Source: SVTX01 sp964567085
GTDB taxonomy: Bacteria; Bacillota; Clostridia; Oscillospirales; CAG-272
Length of the DNA stretch: 25,296 nt
NCBI GenBank assembly: GCA_964567085.1
Contig: CAZMKU010000012.1
Location: 1 to 25,296, forward strand
Direction of reading: 5' to 3'
Part shown: one piece after another, positions 7,642-15,037 of the stretch
Position numbering within the stretch: position 1 is the first letter of the stretch
How the letters are laid out: each line of letters starts with the position of its first letter
The notes under the pieces: generated by a model
What the model was told of the DNA's origin: nothing
Database searches by the model: none
Seen by the model: the letters and a program-made list of their open reading frames with translations, nothing else
Position numbers and translations under genes: made by a program

Positions 7642-8349
7642 ATGACGATCAACGAGATGGACAAGGAAACAATGGACGTTGCAGCAGAGGGATCGAAGCC
7701 TTATATTTCCCAGGCGGTTATCAGAAGACTGCCACGTTATTACAGATATCTCCGTGAGCTTATCACGCAGGGCAAGATGAGGATCAGCTCGGGTGAGCTT
7801 GCGGAACTTATGAACGTGACCGCATCCCAGATAAGACAGGACCTTAACTGCTTCGGCGGCTTTGGTCAGCAGGGCTACGGCTATAACGTAAACTATCTTT
7901 TTACAAGAATTAGTGAGATCCTTGGTGTCGGTGAGGGCTATAAGGCGGTTATTATCGGCGCGGGCGACCTTGGCCGCGCGCTCGTTCACCTTTCTATGTT
8001 TGAAAAGAGAGGCGTTGACATCGTTGGTATGATCGACTCGGGTGAGGGTATGGTCGGCCGTGAGGTTGCGGGCGTTTCCATTCACTCCTTGGACGAGATG
8101 GAATCCTTCTGCCAGAAGAATAACGTGGATATCGCGGTTCTTACGCTTCCCAAGGAAAAGGTGAAGGAGGTTGCCGACAGACTTGTCGCTTGCGGTATCA
8201 AGGGCCTTTGGAACTATATGGGCGTTGAGCTTGAATATTCGGGCAGCGACGTTATTGTTGAGAACGTACATCTTGGCGACTCGCTTATGATACTTAACTA
8301 CAAGATCGCCACAATGCTCAATGAAAAGGCGGAGAAGGAAGGCAAATAA
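7642..8349 (+). CDS. rex: Rex, redox-sensing transcriptional repressor
   Basis: Rex binds NADH or NAD+ and represses fermentation and respiration genes when the NADH/NAD+ ratio is low. The protein has 235 residues with an N-terminal winged-helix domain (ISQAVIRRLPRYYRYL through ASQIRQDLNCFG). A Rossmann domain with GAGDLG at about residues 107-112 follows, and then a C-terminal swapped helix. The extended N-terminus before the helix is slightly longer than in Bacillus Rex. The ATG has AAAAGGAG upstream. It opens a co-directional block with dnaD- and dnaI-like genes. I could not find a convincing Rex operator (TTGTnAn-type inverted repeat) in its own leader. Confidence 0.96.
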   Translation: MTINEMDKETMDVAAEGSKPYISQAVIRRLPRYYRYLRELITQGKMRISSGELAELMNVTASQIRQDLNCFGGFGQQGYGYNVNYLFTRISEILGVGEGYKAVIIGAGDLGRALVHLSMFEKRGVDIVGMIDSGEGMVGREVAGVSIHSLDEMESFCQKNNVDIAVLTLPKEKVKEVADRLVACGIKGLWNYMGVELEYSGSDVIVENVHLGDSLMILNYKIATMLNEKAEKEGK

Positions 8350-8370
8350 GTCCTACCTGTGTGACGGATA

Positions 8371-9348
8371 ATGAAATTTAAGTTGAATTATGGAACACGC
8401 GCGGCGGCAATTCCGTGCGAGCTTGTATCGTCACTTGACAGAGCGGGGCTCTGCGACGTAAAGACTATTCTTTATATTTGCGCGGCGGGCGGCGAATGTG
8501 AGGTCGAGGAAATTGCGGCGGCTACGGGATTTTCTTCTGACGAGGTAAATATGTCTCTTGCATTCTGGCGCGGCGCGGGTATAGTCGTAAGCGAAGACGG
8601 AAATCCGCGCGCTGCAGGATCTCGGATCGCGGAAAAGAAAAAGGAGTCCGAGGGTCAGAGCAATGAAAGCAAGGCCTTTGAGCAAAAGAAGGCGGCAAGA
8701 CCCGATAAGCTTCCAGAGTACACCGCAAAGGAGCTTGCGGTAATACTTGAGCAGAGAGAGGGAGTGGCGCTCCTGATCACCGAGGGTCAGCAGATACTCG
8801 GTAAGATATTTACCGTTCACGAGGTTAACGTTCTTCTCGGTCTTGCGGATTATCTCAGACTTGAAAACGAATACATACTGATGCTTCTCAAGCACTGCGC
8901 GGAGATCGGAAAGAAAACGCTGCATTACGTTGAAAAGACGGCGATCGCTCTCTACGATATGGGGATCACGAGCGCGGCGGCTCTTGCGGAGGAGCTTGGA
9001 AGAAGAGAGGCGGTTGCTTCTATCGAGGGTAATATCCGCAAAATTTTCGGTATAGGCGCGCGTGCGCTTACGACGAAGGAAAAGAGAGAAATATCCGCGT
9101 GGGTTCACGATATGAAGTGCCCCATTGAGGTAATAGAAAAGGCGTACGAGGTGACCTGCGACGCTACGGGCAAGCCCTCCTTGCATTACGCAAATTCTGT
9201 TATCGAGAGATGGCACGCGGAGGGACTTCTTACTATCGAGCAGATCGAGGCATCGTATAAAAACAAGGATACGGCAGACGCGGGCTCGAGCTTTGAGACC
9301 GACGAGTTCTTTGAGGCGGCGGTGCGTCGCAGTCTCGGGGAAAAATAA
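8371..9348 (+). CDS. DnaD-domain replication initiation protein
   Basis: Primosomal protein of the DnaD/DnaB(Bacillus) family, 325 residues. The N-terminal winged-helix-like DDBH1 region covers about residues 1-80 and is followed by a charged linker (about 85-120). The C-terminal DDBH2 region ends in the hallmark YANSVIERW (about residues 273-281), the YxxxIxxxW DNA-binding motif, followed by GLLT. DnaD proteins help load the replicative helicase, and the next gene is the helicase loader. There is only a weak ribosome site before the ATG, so translation may be modest. It sits 21 bp after rex. Confidence 0.85.
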   Translation: MKFKLNYGTRAAAIPCELVSSLDRAGLCDVKTILYICAAGGECEVEEIAAATGFSSDEVNMSLAFWRGAGIVVSEDGNPRAAGSRIAEKKKESEGQSNESKAFEQKKAARPDKLPEYTAKELAVILEQREGVALLITEGQQILGKIFTVHEVNVLLGLADYLRLENEYILMLLKHCAEIGKKTLHYVEKTAIALYDMGITSAAALAEELGRREAVASIEGNIRKIFGIGARALTTKEKREISAWVHDMKCPIEVIEKAYEVTCDATGKPSLHYANSVIERWHAEGLLTIEQIEASYKNKDTADAGSSFETDEFFEAAVRRSLGEK

Positions 9349-9384
9349 AAGGCGCGGGAGAGCGTCGAAAGGCAGGGAATTTAT

Positions 9385-10353
9385 TTGGGATTTAACAGAG
9401 CAAATTACATAAAGATCAAAGAAGAATATAATGGCAAATATCTCCGTGCCGAGGAAAATGCGAGAATGAGACGCGCAGAGGCGCAGCTGGCTGTTCCCGA
9501 GATAGCAAAAATTGATCGCGAGCTTTCGCTTGTGGGTCTTGAAATTATGGAAGCGGCTATGCGAGACGATATGCAAATGCTTGATGCGGCAAAGGAAAAG
9601 AACCTTTTGCTCACGGAGAAAAAGCGCGAGCTGCTCGCGGCGGCGGGTTATTCCCGTGACTTTACGGATATAAAGTACGAGTGCGAGAAGTGCGGCGACA
9701 CGGGGGCAATTGATAATAAAATGTGCTCCTGTATGAGACGTAAGCTTATCGAGGCGGGAATTGAAAGCTCGGGTATGAGCGATCTTATTAAGACGCAGAG
9801 CTTTGAGAATTTTTCTCTCGACTATTACAAGCAGACTCCCGAAGCGTTCAAGCGAATGAGCATGGTGTACAAGCTTCTGTATAATTACGCCAACGAATTT
9901 GATTCCAAGACCTCGGGCAATATCGCTATGTTCGGCGGAACGGGACTTGGCAAGACACACCTGTCGAGCGCGATCGCGGGCGTGGTTATCGAGCGCGGAT
10001 ACGACGTTTATTACTGCGGCGCGCAGGGAATGTTGTCTGATTTCGAATATAATAGATTTGGCAACGGAAGCGTCGTGGGCAGTGACGGCGACCTTGAAAA
10101 GTATACCGAATGCGACCTGCTCATTATTGACGACCTCGGTACCGAGCTTGCAAATCAGTTCACGACCTCGTGTCTATATAACGTAATAAACACAAGACTT
10201 AACAAGAAAAAGCAAACGGTTATCAGCACAAATCTCTCGCAGGACGAGTTCCGCAAGAGATATTGGGACAGAATCACCAGCCGCGTGTTCGGTGAATACG
10301 TGATCCTGCCTTTCGTTGGCACTGATATTCGCTCGCAGAAGATCATGAAATAA
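9385..10353 (+). CDS. DnaI/DnaC-type helicase loader (AAA+ ATPase)
   Basis: AAA+ ATPase of 322 residues that loads the replicative helicase. It has an N-terminal coiled-coil-rich region (about 1-90) and a zinc-binding motif C100-x2-C103...C114-x-C116, as in the N-terminal domain of DnaI. Walker A is GGTGLGKT with Lys190, Walker B is LLIIDDLG with Asp249/Asp250, and the C-terminal arginine-containing RITSRV completes the ATPase. The start is TTG at 9385, because the family typically begins MGF/MGY and GGCAGGG lies 8 bp upstream. It follows the DnaD gene by 36 bp, so the pair encodes a primosome module. Confidence 0.9.
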   Translation: MGFNRANYIKIKEEYNGKYLRAEENARMRRAEAQLAVPEIAKIDRELSLVGLEIMEAAMRDDMQMLDAAKEKNLLLTEKKRELLAAAGYSRDFTDIKYECEKCGDTGAIDNKMCSCMRRKLIEAGIESSGMSDLIKTQSFENFSLDYYKQTPEAFKRMSMVYKLLYNYANEFDSKTSGNIAMFGGTGLGKTHLSSAIAGVVIERGYDVYYCGAQGMLSDFEYNRFGNGSVVGSDGDLEKYTECDLLIIDDLGTELANQFTTSCLYNVINTRLNKKKQTVISTNLSQDEFRKRYWDRITSRVFGEYVILPFVGTDIRSQKIMK

Positions 10354-10365
10354 AGGATACCCCCG

Positions 10366-10971
10366 ATGAAAAAGTTTTTTGAAAAATATTCCTATGAGAG
10401 CGTGCGACTGTTTTTAAATCAGTTTGCTATCTCGCTCTTGGGACTCACTCTTACTCTCGCGTCCTCAATGATGGGCAGCCGACCTCTTGCCATCATTACG
10501 AGCATACTCTCCATAGCGTTTTATCTGTTTTTGCAGTACACGGTCGCGTGGGGAGTCGGTGCGAACGATAAGATCTCCATTGATTGCGGAAAAATGAAAA
10601 AGGATATGAAGATACCCGTTCTTATGTGGCTTCTCGCAAACAGCATAAATCTTGTTATTGCGATCTGCTTTACGGTGGGCTATTTCTTCAAGCATATTGA
10701 ATTTTTCGGAAATATGGTGTTTATCTCTCGAGTTGCGGCGTTTATTCTTGAGGGCGAGTATAACGGTCTGCTCTCGATAAAGTGCGCGGGTGACTGGACG
10801 TTCGCGTCAATTCCCGTGTCATATTTTGTAATAACGGTTCCCTCGCTTCTTACCGTGCTTTTCGGTTACAGCATGGGACTTAAAGGGAAGGGACACCTGA
10901 ATTTTCTCGGTCAGACCTATCCCGATTCCGACGCGCCCCCCAAAAAGCGCGGTTTTTTCGGCAAGAAATAA
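10366..10971 (+). CDS. Hypothetical multi-pass membrane protein
   Basis: 201-residue protein I do not recognise. It has about four to five hydrophobic segments (roughly residues 17-36, 42-62, 81-105, 110-125 and 145-168) and a basic, proline-containing cytoplasmic-looking C-terminus ending in GFFGKK. The ATG is preceded by AAAGGA and lies 12 bp after the helicase-loader gene, so it is probably co-transcribed with it. No catalytic or transport motif is evident. A terminator-like hairpin follows. Confidence 0.75.
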   Translation: MKKFFEKYSYESVRLFLNQFAISLLGLTLTLASSMMGSRPLAIITSILSIAFYLFLQYTVAWGVGANDKISIDCGKMKKDMKIPVLMWLLANSINLVIAICFTVGYFFKHIEFFGNMVFISRVAAFILEGEYNGLLSIKCAGDWTFASIPVSYFVITVPSLLTVLFGYSMGLKGKGHLNFLGQTYPDSDAPPKKRGFFGKK

Positions 10972-10975
10972 TTTT

Positions 10976-11010
10976 ATGCGGCTTATTTTTGTTAATAGGC
11001 CGCATATTTT
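10976..11010 (+). terminator. Terminator-like hairpin after the rex-dnaI block
   Basis: ATGCGGC (10976-10982) pairs with GCCGCAT (10999-11005) and extends inward through TTATT/AATAG with one wobble, about 12 bp in all. ATTTT follows. The tail is short, so termination may be partial. Confidence 0.65.
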
Positions 11011-11029
11011 ATAAAAATATGGAATAGTA

Positions 11030-11058
11030 TTGACAAAACAATATTTTTGTTGTATAAT
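11030..11058 (+). promoter_or_regulatory. Perfect consensus promoter of the CorC-type gene leader
   Basis: TTGACA (11030-11035) and TATAAT (11053-11058) have a 17-bp spacer, an exact sigma-A consensus. Transcription would start near 11065, giving an unusually long leader of about 285 nt before the coding sequence at 11351. Confidence 0.92.
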
Positions 11059-11182
11059 ATACGACAAGGCGGTAATATCTTAGCAAAGCGAAGTGAGTAA
11101 AGCGCCTTGAGTTCGGGATCTCGGCCGTATTTGGCTTAATTTATCTTGTTATCAGTCCCGAAATAGAAAAGAAAGGATCAGA

Positions 11183-11245
11183 ATGGACGCGGACGGGTGT
11201 AGTTTCAATACACACAGTACAGCTTTAAATAAAAATCCATATTGA
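11183..11245 (+). CDS. 20-residue upstream ORF (candidate leader peptide)
   Basis: ATG preceded by AAAGGA with a 5-nt gap opens a short frame encoding MDADGCSFNTHSTALNKNPY and ending in TGA. It lies inside the structured leader of the CorC-type gene. Its codons overlap both left arms of the long-range pairings, and its stop lies 5 nt before the terminator hairpin. Translating ribosomes would therefore disrupt these structures. There is no run of a single amino acid to suggest a specific attenuation signal. It may be a leader peptide or a fortuitous ORF with a good ribosome site. Confidence 0.4.
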   Translation: MDADGCSFNTHSTALNKNPY

Positions 11246-11250
11246 TGACT

Positions 11251-11286
11251 GAGGGAAAGACTGCAATTCTGTAGCCTCCCTTTTTT
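11251..11286 (+). terminator. Intrinsic terminator inside the leader
   Basis: AGGGA (11252-11256) pairs with TCCCT (11277-11281), and the inner stem CTGCA/TGTAG (11261-11265, 11270-11274) closes an ATTC loop. Six T residues (11281-11286) follow. A terminator between a strong promoter and the coding sequence indicates either attenuation or an independent small RNA. Confidence 0.7.
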
Positions 11287-11350
11287 GCGTTTATTTAAAG
11301 CTTAAATTAAGTTAAAAAAGATTTATTGTGTGTAAGGAGATACTTTAGTT

Positions 11351-12796
11351 ATGTATTTAGGCCCTATAATTTTACAGATAGTACTTATTACGCTGAACGC
11401 GATATTCGCTTCAGCCGAGATCGCCGTCGTTTCGATGGGCGAAACAAAAATTGAAAAGCTTGCCGAGGAAGGCAACAAAAAGGCAAAGAAGCTTAAAAAG
11501 CTTACGGCGCAGTCGTCCAAGTTTTTGGCAACCATTCAGGTCGCTATCACCCTTGCGGGATTCTTGGGTTCGGCGTTCGCTGCGGAAAGCTTCTCCGACG
11601 CTATTACGAATTGGATATTGCGCCTTGGCGCGAATATTGATTACGCCGTGCTTGAGAAAATAGTCGTTATTGGTATTACGCTTATTCTTTCTTACATAAG
11701 CATAGTGTTCGGTGAGCTTATCCCCAAGAAGATCGCTATGAACAATGCCGAGCGGATCGCGCTGGCTCTTGCGGGCTTCCTTGGTATTATATCGAAGATC
11801 TTCGCGCCTCTCGTCTGGCTTCTTACCGCCTCCACTAACGGAATTCTACGTATGTTTGGCGTAGACCCCAACAAAGAGGAGGAGGTTACCGAGGATGAGA
11901 TCAAGATGATGGTCAACGCGGGCAGTGAGAAGGGAACTATCGATTCCGACGAAAGCGAAATGATACAGAACGTATTTGAGTTCAACGACATTTCGGTAAA
12001 TGAAATATTTACTCACAGAACCGAGGTCGAGGTTCTGTATATGGACGATAGCGTTGAGGATTGGGATAAGATCATTTATTCCACGAGATTCAACTATTAC
12101 CCTCTTTGCGGTGAGGATAGCGACGATATCGTCGGTATCCTTGATTCCAAGGAATATCTCCGTATGGAGGACAGAACCAGAGAAAACATTCTGAAGAACG
12201 CGATAAAGAAGCCTACCTTCGTTCCCGAGAGCGTTAAGGCGGATATTCTTTTCAGAAAGATGAGAGAATCGGGCGTTCACTTTGCTATTACGGTTGACGA
12301 ATACGGCGGAATGAGCGGTATCGTAACTATGCGAGATATCCTGCAGATCATCGTGGGCGATCTCGTTGAGGACGACGAGGAGGAGAAGCTCGAGGCTGTC
12401 GAGGAGGTTGCCGAGAACACATGGAGGATTCGCGGCGAGGCTACGCTTGACGAGGTCGAGGAGGCGCTTGACTATAAGTTTGACGAGGAGATTACTGCCG
12501 ATTACGATACGTTTGGCGGTTATATCTGCGGACTTCTCGGTGAGGTTCCCGACGACGGAGCCGATTTCGAGATCGAGGCGGGCGAGCTCTCCGTTCACGT
12601 GACACTCGTGAAGAGCAGAAGAATTGAGGAAACTACGGTTGTCTACGTTCCTTTCGTTCCCGAAGATGATGAGGAAGAAAAGGACAAGGAAAAGGACAAG
12701 GATAAGGACAAGGATAAGGATAAGGATAAGGATAAGGATAAGGATAAGGATAAGGATAAGGATAAACACCGAAAGGAATCCGACTCCGAGGAATAA
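11351..12796 (+). CDS. HlyC/CorC-family CNNM-CBS membrane protein
   Basis: 481-residue member of the HlyC/CorC (CNNM, DUF21) family, linked in other bacteria to Mg2+ or other divalent-cation homeostasis. The N-terminal CNNM domain (about 1-195) holds several membrane helices and the conserved VFGELIPKK segment. A CBS pair follows (about 205-335; IFTHRTEVEVL and FAITVDEYGGMSGIVTMRDIL), and then the C-terminal CorC_HlyC domain (about 350-430; YDTFGGYICGLLGEVP). The protein ends in a Lys-Asp repeat tail (about residues 440-472) encoded by a hexanucleotide repeat, not a normal family feature. Expression is probably controlled by the long upstream leader. Terminator at 12807. Confidence 0.9.
   Translation: MYLGPIILQIVLITLNAIFASAEIAVVSMGETKIEKLAEEGNKKAKKLKKLTAQSSKFLATIQVAITLAGFLGSAFAAESFSDAITNWILRLGANIDYAVLEKIVVIGITLILSYISIVFGELIPKKIAMNNAERIALALAGFLGIISKIFAPLVWLLTASTNGILRMFGVDPNKEEEVTEDEIKMMVNAGSEKGTIDSDESEMIQNVFEFNDISVNEIFTHRTEVEVLYMDDSVEDWDKIIYSTRFNYYPLCGEDSDDIVGILDSKEYLRMEDRTRENILKNAIKKPTFVPESVKADILFRKMRESGVHFAITVDEYGGMSGIVTMRDILQIIVGDLVEDDEEEKLEAVEEVAENTWRIRGEATLDEVEEALDYKFDEEITADYDTFGGYICGLLGEVPDDGADFEIEAGELSVHVTLVKSRRIEETTVVYVPFVPEDDEEEKDKEKDKDKDKDKDKDKDKDKDKDKDKDKHRKESDSEE
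12683..12766 (+). repeat. Hexanucleotide tandem repeat encoding a Lys-Asp tail
   Basis: Fourteen consecutive 6-bp units follow the frame of the CorC-type gene: mixed GACAAG, GAAAAG and GATAAG, then eight perfect GATAAG copies (12713-12760) and a final GATAAA. They encode alternating Asp and Lys (one Glu). Because the unit is two codons, slippage would change tail length without breaking the frame. Confidence 0.97.
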
Positions 12797-12806
12797 TTTT
12801 CATATC

Positions 12807-12847
12807 AAACGCCGCGAGGACCGAGGTCCTCACGGCGTTTTTATTTC
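12807..12847 (+). terminator. Rho-independent terminator after the CorC-type gene
   Basis: Outer stem AAACGCCG/CGGCGTTT (12807-12814, 12833-12840) and inner stem GAGGACC/GGTCCTC (12816-12822, 12825-12831) are separated by one mismatch. A T-rich tail follows. Confidence 0.92.
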
Positions 12848-12877
12848 TTAAATATTATAAAAAATTATCCGTAATTG

Positions 12878-12906
12878 TTGAAAAGGCGCTCATTGTGTGC
12901 TATAAT
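12878..12906 (+). promoter_or_regulatory. Promoter of the two-component operon
   Basis: TTGAAA (12878-12883) and TATAAT (12901-12906) have a 17-bp spacer and lie about 60 bp before the response-regulator start. Confidence 0.75.
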
Positions 12907-12969
12907 ATACGAGTAAGAGTATGCTCTTATAATTTCAAAGGGTAACGGTAAAAGCATTTGGAAAACGAA

Positions 12970-13665
12970 ATGGCAAAAATTCTGGTGGTTGACGACGAGG
13001 CGGATATACGAAAGATCGTTCGCTTGCTCCTCCAGAAAAAAGGGTATTCGGTAATTGAGGCAAGTAATGGAATATCTGCGGTCGAGGCAGTCCTTCGTGA
13101 CGATATCGACCTTGTCATAATGGATATTATGATGCCGCAAATGTCGGGCATCGACGCGAGCGTTGAGATAAGAAAGACCTCGACGGCTCCGATCCTTTTC
13201 CTTACCGCGAAGTCCTTGGTTTCCGATAAGGAAAGCGCGTATCTTTCGGGCGGTGACGACTATCTTGTCAAGCCCTTTTCATCGGTTGAGCTTATTATTA
13301 AGGTCGAGGCGCTTCTTCGCAGATATATGGTTTATAAGGGCAAGCAGCACGATTCAAGGATCAGTCTCGCGGGCGGCGTTATGGTTGACGCCGAGGCGAG
13401 AGAGGTTTACCGAGGCGGCGCAAAGATAGACCTTCGAGATCGTGAAAGCGATATGTTTTTCTATCTTTTCGAGCACGCGGGCGAGGTCGTTGATACCACG
13501 ACTCTGTACGAGGCAGTCTGGGGTGAAGCCGCGCTTGGCTCGGGCTCGAATAACGTAATGGTAAATATGCTTAATTTGCGAAAAAAGCTGGAGGACGACC
13601 CATCCTCACCCAGAATTATAAAGACGGTTTGGGGAAGGGGGTACATGCTTGAAAAGAGTTGGTAA
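12970..13665 (+). CDS. OmpR-family response regulator
   Basis: DNA-binding response regulator of about 231 residues. The receiver domain starts AKILVVDDEADI, with phosphoacceptor Asp52 (VIMDIMMPQMSG), the switch Thr in LFLTAK and the conserved Lys in DDYLVKPF. The C-terminal OmpR winged helix runs from LRDRES to the YxL-like IIKTVWGRGYML. I choose the ATG at 12970 because the family usually begins M-x-K-I-L-V-V-D-D. A TTG at 12958 would add four residues. Neither has an ideal ribosome site. The stop lies inside the downstream kinase gene, so the two are co-translated. Confidence 0.92.
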   Translation: MAKILVVDDEADIRKIVRLLLQKKGYSVIEASNGISAVEAVLRDDIDLVIMDIMMPQMSGIDASVEIRKTSTAPILFLTAKSLVSDKESAYLSGGDDYLVKPFSSVELIIKVEALLRRYMVYKGKQHDSRISLAGGVMVDAEAREVYRGGAKIDLRDRESDMFFYLFEHAGEVVDTTTLYEAVWGEAALGSGSNNVMVNMLNLRKKLEDDPSSPRIIKTVWGRGYMLEKSW

Positions 13666-15010
13666 AAGGGTTGCAAGAAAGGAAAATCTTTCTCTGAAGC
13701 TGAAGCTGTTCGTGGTAATGTTCGGCGGACTTTTGCTTGCGGGCGCGATTTTTGTTGGAATGTATAGCGTCGGTGAATTTATGGTGTGGCGGCATTTCGA
13801 AAATCTGACCGAGGAGGAGCTGAGAGATCAGAATCAGGAATACGTTGAGGACCTCCAGAAATATATAAACGTAAACCGCCTTTACATCAAGGACGTTGAC
13901 CGCGTATCCGAATGGACGGCGAGCAAGCATCTCGAGCTCGTTTTCTATCAGGACAGAGACCTTATTTATTTTGACGAGGATACGCAGGGCGGCAATTTCG
14001 AGGATTTTTTGTCCGAGGACGCCAAAAAGCAATATGACGCGACTCTTCAGGATATCCTTGACGGTAACGTTGACGCGTATCCCGTTTCATTTCTTGACGG
14101 TACGCTGCTCGTGACGGTGGTTGACGGCGCGGAGGAATTTTTCAGTAACGTCGTTTTTGCGGTCTCTCTCGTTGTATCCTTGCTCGTGCTTATGGTTATA
14201 ATGCTTTTGTACTTCAATTACGTAACGCGAAGAATAAGAGCGCTGGCGCGGACGGTTCGCAAGGTCGAGGCGGGCGAGATGGACATACCCATTGAGGATG
14301 CGGGACACGATGAGATCGGGGAGCTCGCGTCTGACGTCAACAGTATGAGAAACGCGGTTATCGAGAATATGAGTAAGGAGCGCGAGGCTTGGGAGGCGAA
14401 CGCCGAGCTTATCACCTCGATGTCTCACGATATACGAACGCCTCTTACGGTCATGCTCGGTTATCTTGAGCTTTTGGAGCTTCAGAATACCGACCCTACG
14501 AACGACGAATATCTTGAGGCGTGCAGACAGAACGCGCTGAAGCTCAAAAAGCTGTCGGACGATATGTTTTCTTACTTTCTGGTCTTTGGCAAGCGCGACG
14601 TTGAGCTTGGCTCCGTTGAGGCTGACGGCGACGTGACCGTGCGCCATATGCTCGAGGAGCATTGTGTTTTGCTGACCGAGATGGGCTACGAGGTAAATTG
14701 CTGCTTTGACGTGCAGAATACAAGGGTAAGGATAGACCCAATTTATTTTAACAGAGTAGTAGACAATATTTTTTCAAATATAGGCAAATATGCGCACAGG
14801 GAAAAGGCGGTAGACGTCGATATGCGCGCGGATAATGGCGATCTTGTTATTTCTATTGCCAATTACATAGCGGAGGATACGTCGGGAGTCGAGAGCAACG
14901 GCATCGGCATCAAGACGTGTATGAAGATAATGGAGCAGCTCGGAGGCGGCTTCGCAAGTCTTCAGGAGAGCGGCAAATTTATCGTTCGGATAAGCCTTCC
15001 GCTGATTTAA
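13649..15010 (+). CDS. Membrane sensor histidine kinase
   Basis: 453-residue two-pass sensor kinase partnering the overlapping response regulator. TM1 is at about residues 19-42, an extracytoplasmic sensor region at about 43-163 and TM2 at about 164-190. HAMP follows (about 191-245), then HisKA with the phosphorylated His260 in SMSHDIRTPLT. The HATPase domain has an N-box (FNRVVDNIFSNIGKYA) and a Gly-rich GIGIKTC. The usual DNGxG and F-box lid is shortened: only ISIANYIAEDTSG precedes GIG. The start is TTG at 13649, with AAGGGGG eight bases upstream, overlapping the regulator gene by 17 bp. The sensed signal is unknown. Confidence 0.9.
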   Translation: MKRVGKRVARKENLSLKLKLFVVMFGGLLLAGAIFVGMYSVGEFMVWRHFENLTEEELRDQNQEYVEDLQKYINVNRLYIKDVDRVSEWTASKHLELVFYQDRDLIYFDEDTQGGNFEDFLSEDAKKQYDATLQDILDGNVDAYPVSFLDGTLLVTVVDGAEEFFSNVVFAVSLVVSLLVLMVIMLLYFNYVTRRIRALARTVRKVEAGEMDIPIEDAGHDEIGELASDVNSMRNAVIENMSKEREAWEANAELITSMSHDIRTPLTVMLGYLELLELQNTDPTNDEYLEACRQNALKLKKLSDDMFSYFLVFGKRDVELGSVEADGDVTVRHMLEEHCVLLTEMGYEVNCCFDVQNTRVRIDPIYFNRVVDNIFSNIGKYAHREKAVDVDMRADNGDLVISIANYIAEDTSGVESNGIGIKTCMKIMEQLGGGFASLQESGKFIVRISLPLI

Positions 15011-15037
15011 GCAATAAAATGGCGGGGGAGCGGCGGA

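Larger units (their letters stand above)
11065..11350 (+). promoter_or_regulatory. Structured 5' leader with upstream ORF, attenuator and SD-adjacent pairing
   Basis: The region is a long untranslated leader. From the 5' end it holds AAGGCG (11065-11070) pairing with CGCCTT (11103-11108), then TTCGGGA (11112-11118) pairing with TCCCGAA (11156-11162). A 20-codon ORF (11183-11245) follows, and then a terminator hairpin (11251-11286). AGCTTTAAATAAA (11221-11233) is perfectly complementary to TTTATTTAAAGCT (11290-11302). TACACACA (11209-11216) is complementary to TGTGTGTA (11327-11334), which abuts the AAGGAG ribosome site. The two arm pairs nest around the terminator. I do not match this to a known riboswitch class. 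Regulation by attenuation or SD masking is inferred. Confidence 0.6.

Noticed and set aside
8431..9960. Long minus-strand open frame (509 codons) across the dnaD and dnaI genes
   Set aside because: It is antisense to two well-recognised genes, has no family resemblance and no ribosome site. It comes from codon bias of the real genes. The same holds for the antisense frames opposite potD, fakA and the CorC-type gene.
11221..11302. Miniature transposon bounded by 13-bp inverted repeats
   Set aside because: There is no target duplication. The arms lie within one transcription leader around a terminator and nest with a second 8-bp pairing, so RNA structure is a better explanation.
12701..12766. 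Noncoding microsatellite or assembly artefact
   Set aside because: The repeat keeps the reading frame and is followed by a normal C-terminus and stop, so it is coding; collapse or expansion of copy number in assembly is still possible.
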